Below are positions 21,717 through 32,161 of a stretch of DNA of 37,613 nucleotides, in pieces. The position numbers and the translations under genes were made by a program. Location: positions 1 to 37,613 of the forward strand of contig MQVO02000094.1 of NCBI GenBank assembly GCA_001986395.2, read 5' to 3'. The first letter of the stretch is position 1, and the number at the start of each line of letters is the position of its first letter. Source of the DNA: Irpex lacteus. Its lineage: Eukaryota > Basidiomycota > Agaricomycetes > Polyporales > Irpicaceae. The notes beneath the pieces were generated by a model. The model worked only from the letters and a program-made list of their open reading frames with translations, was not told the DNA's origin and made no database searches.

Positions 21717-22193
21717 ATGTCCGACACATCCTCACTCCCCGAACGAATGGACGAGTCTCTACAGCTCCAAGATCCATCCACAGCTTCTCAGTCACCTTCC
21801 ACGCCACGCTCTCCCGCACTAGCCAAACTGACGTCCCTCCTTCGCCAAACGATGCGCATAACCATCACCGACGGAAGACTGTTCCTGGGAACGTTTGCAG
21901 GCACAGACAGGCTGCTCAACATATTGCTCATCAACACAGACGAGTTCCGTCTACCCACACCTCCCGTCTCCGAATCTGGTTCTGCTGATGATGATGGCGG
22001 TGCTGTGTCATATAACCCGAACCCGAACGGGAGGTTTGTTGGGCTTGTGCTCATTCCTTGGAGGTTAGTGGTCAAGGCGGAGGTGCATACGCCGTATAGG
22101 GAGAGGGATGGGAATGTCAACCCTGATCCTGGGGTTGGATTGAGAGGGATTGTGGATCGGTTTGACGAGGCGGATGAGGAACTGTATACTTGA
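21717..22193 (+). CDS. NAA38: Sm-like NatC auxiliary subunit (Naa38/LSMD1 type)
   Basis: A single-exon 158-residue protein with an Sm fold. The Sm1 part reads LTSLLRQTMRITITDGRLFLGTFAGTD with a following RLLNILLINTDEF, and the Sm2 part is RFVGLVLIPWRLVVKAEV. The TMRI-x-TDGR-x-x-G-x-F-x-x-TD pattern is that of LSMD1/Naa38, the small subunit of the NatC N-terminal acetyltransferase (with Naa30 and Naa35), rather than of spliceosomal Sm proteins. Between Sm1 and Sm2 is a loop of about 25 residues rich in Ser, Asp and Gly, longer than in the human protein. A disordered N-terminal arm of about 35 residues precedes the fold. Confidence 0.88.
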   Translation: MSDTSSLPERMDESLQLQDPSTASQSPSTPRSPALAKLTSLLRQTMRITITDGRLFLGTFAGTDRLLNILLINTDEFRLPTPPVSESGSADDDGGAVSYNPNPNGRFVGLVLIPWRLVVKAEVHTPYRERDGNVNPDPGVGLRGIVDRFDEADEELYT

Positions 22194-24126
22194 CGCAGTA
22201 AGACTGTTCAGTGACAGGAGTTAGAACAGTCGATGATTTCAACCCCGTGAGTAAACTCTCTTCAAATGAAGTGGGTACCGCAGGCTGTTTACGGGTAACT
22301 ATCTACCCCTCTGATAGATCTGCCACAGAACATATTTTGTTCCCAGGTCCTGCAAGAAACTGCGTGCAGAATGTCCGTACCTATCACAGAATGCGCAGAG
22401 ACGTTACTCTCTATCAGAAGCATCTCAGGAGGGCGATGGACGTCTCAAGCATGACGCTCTTCGCGACAAGGTCAGCCTCTTACCAGGTGGCGCGAAAATG
22501 CGAGAACTGTTGGGCTGCGTGCGGATAGGAGATGCCAGTGAAAGTCGAATTCAGTCGGGAAAGCTATGAAGAAAAAACGAACGAGGTATTATTGGGTAGC
22601 TCTGGGGTATATGCACGATCGTTACAAGCTTGATCCTTCACTTGTACGAACAATAAATCATCCAAAACCATCATCCAGTACACAACCAGAACATTTCGGC
22701 CTGGTCCATACACCTAGATGATCATCTACCAGGAACAAAAGATCGTTCCTCTCCCACTACGACTCACCCCCAACGGCGCCCTAGAACTACTTCCCCAATA
22801 TCCAAAGAAGCGTACAGTGACGATAAATGGCCGATTAATATATGTTTGTTTGGTGTTTGCCCAAGTCCTCAAGTGTCGCGCAAGTGTCTTAGTAGTAAGA
22901 CTGCTTGCCATGTGAACGTCCGATTCGCCATGAATTGCGAGGTGGCCGTGACGGCGATGAATAAGACATCAACGCGGATTGTCGCGCATGTGAGTTGTTA
23001 CATCGTCGCCGAGAGTTCACCTGGTTAATCTAAGTCGATTATAGTCAGTCTCTGCGTGCCACTGATAAAGCAAAACAGAAAGCATACCTTGTGCCGCAAC
23101 ATGATGAGCTTTGCCATGCAAGCTGGAGGGCCGGTCTCCCGTACTGGGTTACCTATATGTCAAGACAACCAGTGTCAGCCCAGAGGATCCCGATGTGCCA
23201 AAAACCATATCGACGCACGGGTAGACACAAGCATAAGCCCTGCCTCATGAGCGTCGAGGAGCTCATCGCCTGTCATAGAGGCCCATACCGAGGGGAAGAG
23301 CAGGCAGCAGAGGGCGAGAGCGGCGAAGACGGAGAGGACGAACATGGCGAGCATGATGCTCCGAGGGGCGCGTGTGCCGCTCTGTGTCGGTCGACACACA
23401 GCGAGCAGAGGCTTGAGAATGAGCGGCGGCGGGGAGAAAGAGGGGATCCGGCAACGACGAGGGTTGTTATAATTCTGATGGCGACCAACCTGGACTCCCC
23501 AGATCCAATCGGTCTGATAGGCGTCTACGGTCAAACAGTCAAAGTGTTGCTAGCCGGAAAAGGAAAATTTTGCTCCCTTTGATTGCTGCAGTTCGCGATC
23601 ATCTTGTCTCCTGGCAAACGACACAGCTTGCTCCTCACATATCATAGTCATAGCAGTATCATATCACACCCACTTGTCTTGGCTGGGTCTCACAGACAAC
23701 ATAATTGCTGACAGCACCCACATTACATAGACGCACTGACGCTTCGCGATTCTCACCGCTGCCGACTCGGACGCCGGGAGATGAACGAAGTCTAAATCGA
23801 CTTCCCCAGTCAAGCCGACCCAATGGACTGTTTCCCCAGTGTCGGGATTTCCCAGCGTGGCTGAAGAGTATGCTCCTTGCTATTGACGTTGGCAGTGACC
23901 AGTACACGATGCATATCGTCACGGGAGGCAATTATGCCCTGATCTGATTTATCATTAGGATGGAAGCAATCGGAGGAACAACAGTTTCGCAGATAAGCAA
24001 ACTACGTATACAAGGACGGTGAGTAATAAGGATACTGGTACTACGAGCAGTAGCATCTGAAGTTAGTGACACAAGACGTCTAAAGACACATACAACAATG
24101 GAGTCAAATTTTGTTTCTTTCCCTCT
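22194..24126. other. Gene-poor 1.9-kb region
   Basis: No convincing gene was found here. The best candidate is a minus-strand ATG frame at about 23178-23358 that begins with a hydrophobic stretch (MLAMFVLSVFAALALCCLLF), possibly a signal anchor, but it ends after about 60 residues and joins nothing recognisable. The remaining frames are short. The stretch could hold a non-coding transcript or a decayed gene. Confidence 0.35.
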
Positions 24127-25638
24127 CTATGCCGGCAGAGTTCCCGAAAGATATTTGTTGAAATCTCGCCAAGCTGCATGCAGCAGTAGCACGAACGCCT
24201 GGCCCTCGGGACTGAACTGACCAGGTAAAGAAGGGGTATTGAAGGTTTCGGGGTCGACGGTGTTTAGTAGCCACCCGTCTTCGTTAACACTTTCTCGTAT
24301 GACTGTCAGAGCGCTATTGGCATGGGGAATAAGTGTGTAGTTGCCCGTGTGGGCTGCTAGCCGATATGTCACTGCAGCAATGAGCGCGGTGGACGAGGAG
24401 TCAGGAAAGGTCGTTGGATCATCAATGACGTTAAGAAGAGTGCCGTTTGCTTGCTATTCAATGCACATTTGTGAGCAAGAGGATACTCATGAGTGGTGTG
24501 AGGGGTCTAACCTGGTGCTGCCATGATGCAACCAAAATCTCATTGATCCAAGACGTCAAATCGGCCTGCTGGGTCCCGAATGCATATCGCTGATCAGAGT
24601 GTCGAAGAGCCTCGAGCACCCGGAGCATGCCAGCTGCAGCCCACGCGTTTCCTGTTCATTGTGCGCCTAATCAGCGAGATGAAGTATTTGTATCCTTGGA
24701 ATATGCCTCACCAGTACCCCAAAGCCGGAAATCTGTGTTGTTACCAAGCACGATGTGCTTCCAAAGGCCTGTGGCGGGATCTAACAGGTAGTTCCTATAC
24801 AAACGGCATTGATCGTAGGCGTATTGCAGCAACTTCGCTTCGGTCGAACCGCCTGCGAGTGCACCATAGTACGCGATGAACGGTGGGGCCATATATACGA
24901 AGTCTGCCCACAACTGAACTTGGTCATTCCGATGAGAAATGGCGCCGTCATCCGTCCGAGGGGCTATGTCAGTCAAATATGCCAGCTGTTGCCTAGCATC
25001 TTGTGCAAACGACTGGTCAGCAAGGTCTGATCGTGTCCAGTTGGCGAGCAGTATTGAGACGCCGAGACCTGCAGGAGTAATGTGAGTGGTTTCTTATGAC
25101 TTTGACATATTTTGGAGAGCTCACTGGCTGGGTCGCCAACAGCACCATCCCCGTCAATTAAAGTCAATGTGCTCGTGTTCTTCTGATTGCGCGTGCTAAC
25201 CAAAATGAATTGCGTCATTAATAGGCACACTAACTGCGAACGTTTCCAGGTACTCACTGATACGCAATATTGAGCCACCCAGTAGCATTGCCCAAGTTCG
25301 CGGTCAGGTTCGACGGAGGAGGGAACGCAGTCTGTTGAAACACGGAGACTGAAGGTGTATGCGACTCCACCAGTGCCTGCGTTGCTGTGCCCAACTCCCA
25401 ACTACAAAGTGCAATAAGACGCGAAATCAGCCCAGTGGCACCCTCAGGACGGAGTGGCGTAAGTTTCTCACCTGTGAGTTGCAATCTGCAACAAATTGGC
25501 CTCTACCTTTGCGATGGTGTCGTCGTTGAAGCCAACAGCTACAACTGGCTCGTTTTTCCTGGGTGCAACGGCTACGCCGAGGGCGAGCCCAAAGCGCAGT
25601 ACCGATACCACCCAGCCGAGTAGTAAAGACAGTTGCAT
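24127..25638 (-). CDS. Secreted six-hairpin glycosidase (GH88/GH105-like)
   Basis: Six exons (25472-25638, 25258-25401, 25125-25195, 24712-25068, 24512-24651, 24127-24453) give 401 residues. The first about 25 form a signal peptide (MQLSLLLGWVVSVLRFGLAL, then GVAVA). The body has the pattern of the six-hairpin (alpha/alpha)6 barrel of unsaturated uronyl/rhamnogalacturonyl hydrolases: QLWADFVYMAPPFIAYYGA with the conserved Asp, a LYDP/LLDPATGLWKHI strand, GNAWAAAGMLRVLEAL, and a closing FSPEGQAFVLLLHAAWRDF. Such enzymes trim oligosaccharides from plant pectin. At least seven N-x-S/T sites (for example NLT, NAT, NTS, NWT, NNT, NGT, NYT) fit secretion. Exact family and substrate are uncertain. 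Confidence 0.85.
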
Positions 25639-26842
25639 GATATCCACGGTAAGACCAGGCACGCCTAGGGTGAAATCACCAACGTGTGCGAAGGAACAGC
25701 ACCGATCGCGCCGACGCGCAGGAGAGGTAGGAGGCTGACTGGGAACCGTCAACCAGGCGTATTCGAAACTGCACCAGAGAGAAGGCAGGGAAGTGGCTGA
25801 CGACGGAGGATAGGGCTATATAGGCCGCGGAGGGTCAACGTTGTCAGCCACAATGAACATCGAAAGACCGAGAAAACGCATGCAGGGGGTGCGTGCATAC
25901 GCTGAAATCAATGCAGACATTTGGAGCATTTGATCAGGGCTGGCTAGTGAATGCAGGGCGGGGAGCTTGGCTGTCTTGTCAAACTCAGGAAACCATCGGT
26001 CTTCTGTGGGCTTTCATCAGAAACACGAGGCCTTCCGGGCACACCGTTCGTGGACGCGTGAGCGCTGTGATTCGCCGAACAAGGTGCGATGCTGATTATA
26101 ATGAGCGCCACAATAACACATCAGCCTCATCTTAAAGTTGTGAACAGAGTCTGGAGGGCGATAAGTCGTGGGTGCATCTGCACATAGTGGAAGAGGTCTA
26201 AGCTGATGGACATGTACGCGGCCTTGGAACCATGAAATGCCGTCAGTCAGTAACGCGATCTACGTACAGGCGCAGATAACAGAATTAGGACATACCATTA
26301 CTCCTCACGCTGTCTATCCGTTATGACCAGCTTCTTGACTTCTCCGTTGGCGGTTCTACATATGTGGGGAAGACGATCCGGTCGTCGTGCGTATCGAAGA
26401 CACATGAGCTACGTCCACGGGTCGTCAGTCCGCTCAAAGCTGCGCATGCGACAGAACGGCAGGAAGTTCGCAATTGACGAGAGAATATACTAGAAATCCA
26501 TCATCACGGTGGTCTTAGCCCACCAAGAGTAAGTCGGCAGCATTTGCTATGACGCAAGCTTCAAGTTGTTTCTTCGTGGTGTATTGGTGATGACTACACG
26601 CTGTGCCACAAGCTAATGAACGAGACATAATGGTGGCCGCACTCTGTGTCGATGGTAGTGGTAAGGAAGAGAGTGAGAGGCAGGACGTCCGTTCCGCACT
26701 TGCCGATCACTCTAGTGTAACTACTATTAATAGTGCGGGAATCTCGGGTTCCCGAACACTGCAGGCCTGAGTACTTGCCACGAGCCTTCATTATGCGGCT
26801 ATGATGCAAAATGACTCACTCTATCAGACTCTGCATTGAACC
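25639..26842. other. Divergent promoter region, glycosidase and L2HGDH
   Basis: These 1.2 kb separate the starts of the glycosidase (minus) and the L2HGDH gene (plus). I see no supported gene, RNA or repeat. Confidence 0.45.
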
Positions 26843-28396
26843 ATGAAGATACGTGGACTGCCAGCAGCATTGAATGGCAATGGTCGATACAAATTCAAGG
26901 TATGAGGAGTCTACCGTAATGCCTCTCCAAGGGCTGATCATGACCTTGGTTAGAACCCAGAGTCCGTGGTAGATTACCTGGTGATTGGCGGTGGTAAGTG
27001 GTCATACATGCAGGTACTTTGCTACGTGCGGAATACCCACAACCAACTCTAGGTGTAGTTGGACTTGCCATCGCACGTCGCTTGGCCCAACAGTTCCCAA
27101 CCAAGACAACATTCTTGGTTGAGAGACATACTACTGCCGGTCAGGAGATCAGGTATATACGCTATCGATAAATTTCCCTTAAACGTATCGAGCTCAAGGA
27201 CCCTTCATAGTGGCCGCAACTCCGAGGTGGTACACGCGGGACTCTACTACCCAAATGACTCGCTCAAGACGCGGCTATGTTTGAGAGGGCGTACTCTCTT
27301 GTACGATTACTGTTCGGAGAACAACGTGCCATACCGAAAGACAGGCAAGCTAGTCGTCGCGCAAGAGCATCAGCGCCCTTACCTCCAAACTCTTCACGAG
27401 AAAGCGAAGAGTCTCGCATGGCCTCTGCACTCGTCTTCGTCGGATACCCATCAGCCAGTCGTACCCACTCGCCTACTGGAGCGTGACGAGATACACCAGA
27501 TGGAGCCCGACTTGTCGAAGAAGATCGTTGCGGCATTGTTAAGCCCTGAAACAGGCATTGTAGACTCGCACACACTCATGGAGACTTTCGAGAGGGATAT
27601 CAGCGAAACCGAGGGTGGCGCGCTCGCATACTCGACCAAGGTCGTCCGCGTAGACCCCCACACCGGGTCTTCGCAAGCTGAAGGGGTCGTCTCTTCTGAG
27701 GCTGCAGAGACGGGATGGATAGTTCAGACTGTCACAGGCGAAGCCGAAGAGAGTGACTCATTGCTGGCGCGCACAGTCATCAACGCGTCGGGCCTTGCAG
27801 GTCCCATGGTCCTCAACTCATTGCTCCCGCCGGAGAAACGTATCCCAATGTATTTCGCCAAAGGCTCATACGCTTCGTATCACGGTCGTGGCGTCTCTGA
27901 CGTGAAGCGTCTCATCTACCCATGTCCTGGGACAGGGCGCACTCTGCATGGGTTTCAGTCACTGGGAACGCATCTTACACTGGATTTGCAAGGCAATGTT
28001 CGATTCGGGCCAGACATCGACTGGCTCAGTCCGCCCGAGGATGCAGATGCAGACTTTTGGACACAGCACCTCATCCCAGACGAGTCTCGGATGGGAGAGA
28101 TACACGAAGCTGTCACGGAGTACTTGGAGGGCATTGACCGTGACGGGCTGCAACCCGACTACTGTGGTATTAGGCCGAAACTCGTTGGTCCAGATGGAGG
28201 CTTCCAGGACTTTATCTTCCACACGGACTACCCTCATGACTTCTCCTCTAAGCTTGGACGGTCGGATGGGAAACGAAATGGGACGAGTGCTATGATAACT
28301 TTGATGGGGATCGAGAGTCCAGGGCTCACATCGTCATTGGCTATCGCTGAACTGGTTGTGGAGGATATGTTGCGCGCGACGGAAGGACATGTGTAA
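26843..28396 (+). CDS. L2HGDH: L-2-hydroxyglutarate dehydrogenase (FAD-dependent)
   Basis: This is a mitochondrial flavoenzyme that oxidises L-2-hydroxyglutarate, a metabolic side product, back to 2-oxoglutarate. Exons 26843-26899, 26954-26993, 27053-27152 and 27211-28396 give 460 residues. The dinucleotide-binding motif VDYLVIGGGVVGLAIARRLA is split by the second intron. It is followed by ERH as the ribose-binding acidic end, then the family signature SGRNSEVVHAGLYYP, LCLRGRTLLYDYC, KTGKLVVA, SPETGIVDSH, NASGLAGP, FAKGSY, GTHLTLDLQGNVRFGPD, YCGIRPKL and GIESPGLTSSLAIAELV. All are as in L2HGDH and not other amine oxidases. The first 25 residues could be a presequence but are not strongly typical. 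Confidence 0.95.
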
Positions 28397-28453
28397 TAAT
28401 ATGGAATTAGTCCAACGTACGAACTATATATGATCATGCGGGCAACAGCCTGT

Positions 28454-29100
28454 CTACGCTCTCGAGGCGACCTTTGGTTCCCAAGCTCGTATTTTGGGAG
28501 CCGTAGTGTTATAGGGCTTATAGGCTCCACGAGTACCAGTTAAGTTCTCAACGTACGGCTGCCATACTCTGATTTAGTCTCTAAACGTGAGGTCTGAACG
28601 AATGTGAGTGCACGTACAGCCTTCCAAGGAGGGGTAAATCTCGCAACAACAGCGTCCTCTTGAGGGGGGTCTTTGCGGATATGGGAGAGCCAAGAGTGCC
28701 ATTCCGGTGGCACTTGCGTAGCATTGAAATCGTGCTGAAGGCGAGTCACGAACTGAAGGAGCTGTATGTGACTTAATGGGAATATACCTGAGCGAAGTCA
28801 ACCCATCTGTGACGACCTGTACACCCTTAGTCAGACCAGGACATGACCTCCGGCGGTTACTATAAGTACGCACCAGGGATCTCCTCTTCCGGGTTCAAGT
28901 TCTCAAAGTACCGATTGCCAAACCTGTAATACGAAAGTGAGGGATAATGATCATGTTTGCATGGTCATTCTTGAAGCAACTCACTGGTCCTTGCCCTTGA
29001 AAGTTCCAGACTTGGCATCACCAATGTATTGCATTTGATGCCACCATTCCTTGATGCCAACGCGTCGGATTGAGCGGATTGTTCTTGCGAGTGAGACCAT
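28454..29100 (-). CDS. NDUFA12: NADH:ubiquinone oxidoreductase subunit NDUFA12 (B17.2)
   Basis: This is an accessory subunit of respiratory complex I. Five exons (28985-29100, 28874-28923, 28788-28816, 28618-28734, 28454-28558) give 138 residues. The joined protein reads RRVGIKEWWHQMQYIGD, GKDQFGNRYFEN, PGRHRWVDFAQ, VPPEWHSWLSHIRKDPP and ends PKIRAWEPKVASRA; it contains the family's GN-Y-E, RHRWV and PPEWH-WL blocks. The last exon follows from splicing at 28559-28617; without that intron the frame would run into unrelated sequence. The 29-nt third exon is short. The 3' end faces that of L2HGDH at a distance of only 57 bases. Confidence 0.93.
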
Positions 29101-29849
29101 GGTTGCGTGCAGGTCCCGATTCCTCGAGAGGTGCCGGGTGTAAGGTGCAAAGAGCGTCTAAGTTCGCCAAAATTGGAAATGGCATCAAAAGGGCGCCGCT
29201 CGTGCTTGTTTGGGAAGTTCGTCAGGTTTGTCCTCCTCTGCTTGGGGGTCGCCCGACGACGTCAACCACTCCGGACCAAAGCTGCGCTCCGACCCATCTG
29301 AAACAAGCACAGCGCCCTGAAAAACATAACAGCAATACGAATTGGAACTTGCCTATGCGCCGTGCGGTATCCACTAAGTACTCACTGCCAATCTCTGCAA
29401 GTTCAAGTCTCTATCCCGAGCACGAGTCCTTCGCCGTCTCACGGTACACGTCATGTAAGATCACTCTCAGCCCATCAACTATCCCTCATCTGAAATAACT
29501 CTACTAGATAAGTGAGGCCAGTGCTTATCACTCAAACTTGCGTGAGTGAATGCGAGAAGATGGCTCGATGACTCGGCTGTTAGATCGTGGACGGTCACGC
29601 GTAGCGACGACCCCATCCCCTTTGCTACACGCATCCTGTTACGCGTCACCACCTTTTCGCTCGCCTGCGAGTGTTGCATCTTGTCACACAACAATTCTGC
29701 GGTCTCGCGGGACACAGAGAGAACCGTTAGCAGAGCGTGTCTCCCCAGAGCAAGGGTTCATCCGTTTTGGTTTAAATCATACGATACTGGCGTACGGTCG
29801 TACATACTAGTAAAGCTAACGTTATTTCATTCGTAGGGAAGCTTTCCTT
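29101..29849. other. Divergent promoter region, NDUFA12 and F-box gene
   Basis: These 750 bases lie between two starts that point away from each other. Open frames here are not related to known families. A GACGTCA-like word sits near 29258-29264. Nothing else stands out. Confidence 0.4.
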
Positions 29850-31947
29850 ATGACGACATCAAGCGCGAACGACGCCGTTATCGAAAAGTTGCATCTTCTT
29901 GATATCGAGGAGGACCAACTTCTCCAAGCTCTACAGCTTATCCGTGAACAACGAACAGCAGTCCTGGAAAGTCTCGATCGTGTTTCCACGACCGAGGCTC
30001 GACCGGTTACGATTCATTCTTTGCCACCAGAGCTATTGACCAAGATCTTCGAGGCCGCTTGCCTGGCCACCATCGATTTTGGGTCTGATGACGAAGAATA
30101 CTCGGATCTGACGGGAGTACCTAATATTGTCTTGTCGCAGGTCTGTCATACGTGGCGCCAACTGGCCGTCCAGACGAGCAGCCTCTGGACAAGACTTGAC
30201 CTCAGTTCTCCGCGACTGGTGACGGACTGTGACATTCTGAGACGCTCTGGTCAGCGCATGCTGACAGTCTCTCGTACTCCTGTAATTGACCACTTCTCCT
30301 GGTCAAGATCCCTCCCCATTCTTTCGGATATCATCTCAAAGACATACCCGCGCTGGGCCTCTCTGTCATGGTATTTTCGGACAGAGTCGGAGGTTAAGTG
30401 GCTGTTTCAGCTCATGTTTGAAGCTGAGGAAGTGCAAAGTTTACTTCGCTCCGTTCACTTGTTCTGTCGATCTCGCCAATATGGTCGCTTTAGCCTTGCG
30501 ATTCCTGGGCAAGAATTCGTGCGGAATCCTAGCTCCTGGAGCCGACCGCTGGCCCAGTTCCCATTCCTAGAGAGGGTTTTCATCCACGACATATTGTTAA
30601 CGGAGCTATCCCCAGCTATGTTTTCTTCTGCTCTACGGCAACTCTCTATCGGTAGTTCTTTCATGACTACCTATACAGATCTTGGCTTCTCGGTCTCCCG
30701 ACTCTGCTACCTCTTACGCCCGGCAACTGGGTTGGAAGAGATCTCGCTCATTGGGTGTATCCCTGACTGGGATGTTTGCCTTGACATCCGTCAGAGGTCA
30801 CCTTCACATAAAGTCGACAGGGAGGCTTTGATGCCAACACATCGTGGACACAACATAGTCGTTCCCGCACTTGGATTACACAATCTTCGTGGGCTTGATT
30901 GGGATTCCGCGCCTTACAAGGACTTCCCCCGGATTTTACATCTATTCGGCTGTAATCGTCTCGAGAGCCTGACCCTTCAACTGGTTGTTCAGAATAAACA
31001 GCTATGGCGTATGGAACCGTGGTGCACGCAAATCGTCGATCGTCAATTTTCACTTCCTTACTTGCATACCCTCTCTGTCTCGACCTTGGACAGTCAATTA
31101 TTCACTGGAGCGCTAAAAAACCTAGACTGTCTCGACTTGAATGTCTTAGTAATTCGATGTGGACTAGGAGGATTGGCTACCCGTGCGGAAGAGATCTCCA
31201 GTCAACATGCTCAACGAACCCTCTCCAATTTTCCTCCATCAGACTCCCTATTTCACGAACCTCGGATGACCAGAAGCCTCAAGCAATTCGAAATCTTTGG
31301 CGCGAATATCGATCCCATGAAGTTACGCGCAGTCATGATGTACATGCCATCTCTGGAGTCGCTGTCGTTAGAGAAGTGCACAGGTAAGTATTTCCAACAT
31401 GCTGATAGAGTTCGAGTTCTTACGGCCGGTCGCGGCCATATTCCTACCAGGAGCAGGCAGTTTTGTCTGCTTGTTATCGGGGGCGATGGAATGTCGTAGC
31501 CCCACGGACATACCGCGAACTTGGATATGTCCCCGTCTCACTACTCTCAAGCTCGTAGAATGCCACGATGTTAAATTCGGGTGTCTGGCTGACATGATAC
31601 TGGCTCGCAAAAGCTACGCCAGCGCCCCACGCATCGAAACTCCCAAGCGTCGTACCGTGCCCCTCCCTACCCGCAGACGAGTTCTCGCACGAGGTATAGA
31701 TGTTCAAGATACCCCTTCTACATCTCCGCGCATCAACCCAAAATTCAAGTCGAATGTGGAGATCACCATAGCCTCGCCAAGTAAACCAAACGGAAGTCTC
31801 ATCTCCGGATGGTCCGCTCACGAACCTGTCCGGCCGTCTAGAGTCGAAGCCATTCATGCCGTGAATTGCAAGAGAATTGCAGAAGTTGAATTGGTATCAT
31901 TGAAGAGCGCCACCTACGGCGTGCCAGACGTTCTATTCAAACGATGA
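29850..31947 (+). CDS. F-box protein with leucine-rich-type C-terminus
   Basis: Exons 29850-31383 and 31457-31947 give 674 residues. After a helical, probably coiled N-terminal stretch (residues about 10-45, including a LLDIEEDQLLQALQLIREQR run) comes an F-box-like domain (about residues 52-115): IHSLPPELLTKIFEAACLA, then IVLSQVCHTWRQLAVQTSSLW. The remainder carries spaced leucine-rich strands such as LPYLHTLSVSTLD, LKQFEIFGANIDP and MPSLESLSLEKC. This is the layout of the large F-box family of Agaricomycetes, substrate adaptors of SCF ubiquitin ligases, whose targets are unknown. The intron acceptor is chosen to preserve frame (GAGCAG at 31451-31456). The tail after residue 560 is basic and disordered. 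Confidence 0.82.
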
Positions 31948-32161
31948 ACCACCAGTACTGGATTATTATAATCGTCTGCATTATGGATACTCTCGCAATG
32001 ACAAGTTGTAGCTAGCCATCGCTATGGCTGCGTTCATTACTTCTGTTTGTTTCTGACACACGATGGTCACGCAACCCCTTCGATGTAACCAAGCAGTCAT
32101 ACCACGATAGACAGTAAAGTAATTAAACACAAGCGTATGATACAAATAATGGTTGGATCCT

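Noticed and set aside
23178..23534. A minus-strand frame with one hydrophobic segment as a gene
   Set aside because: The ATG part is only about 60 residues, no splice partners are clear and no family is recognised; kept as a note only.
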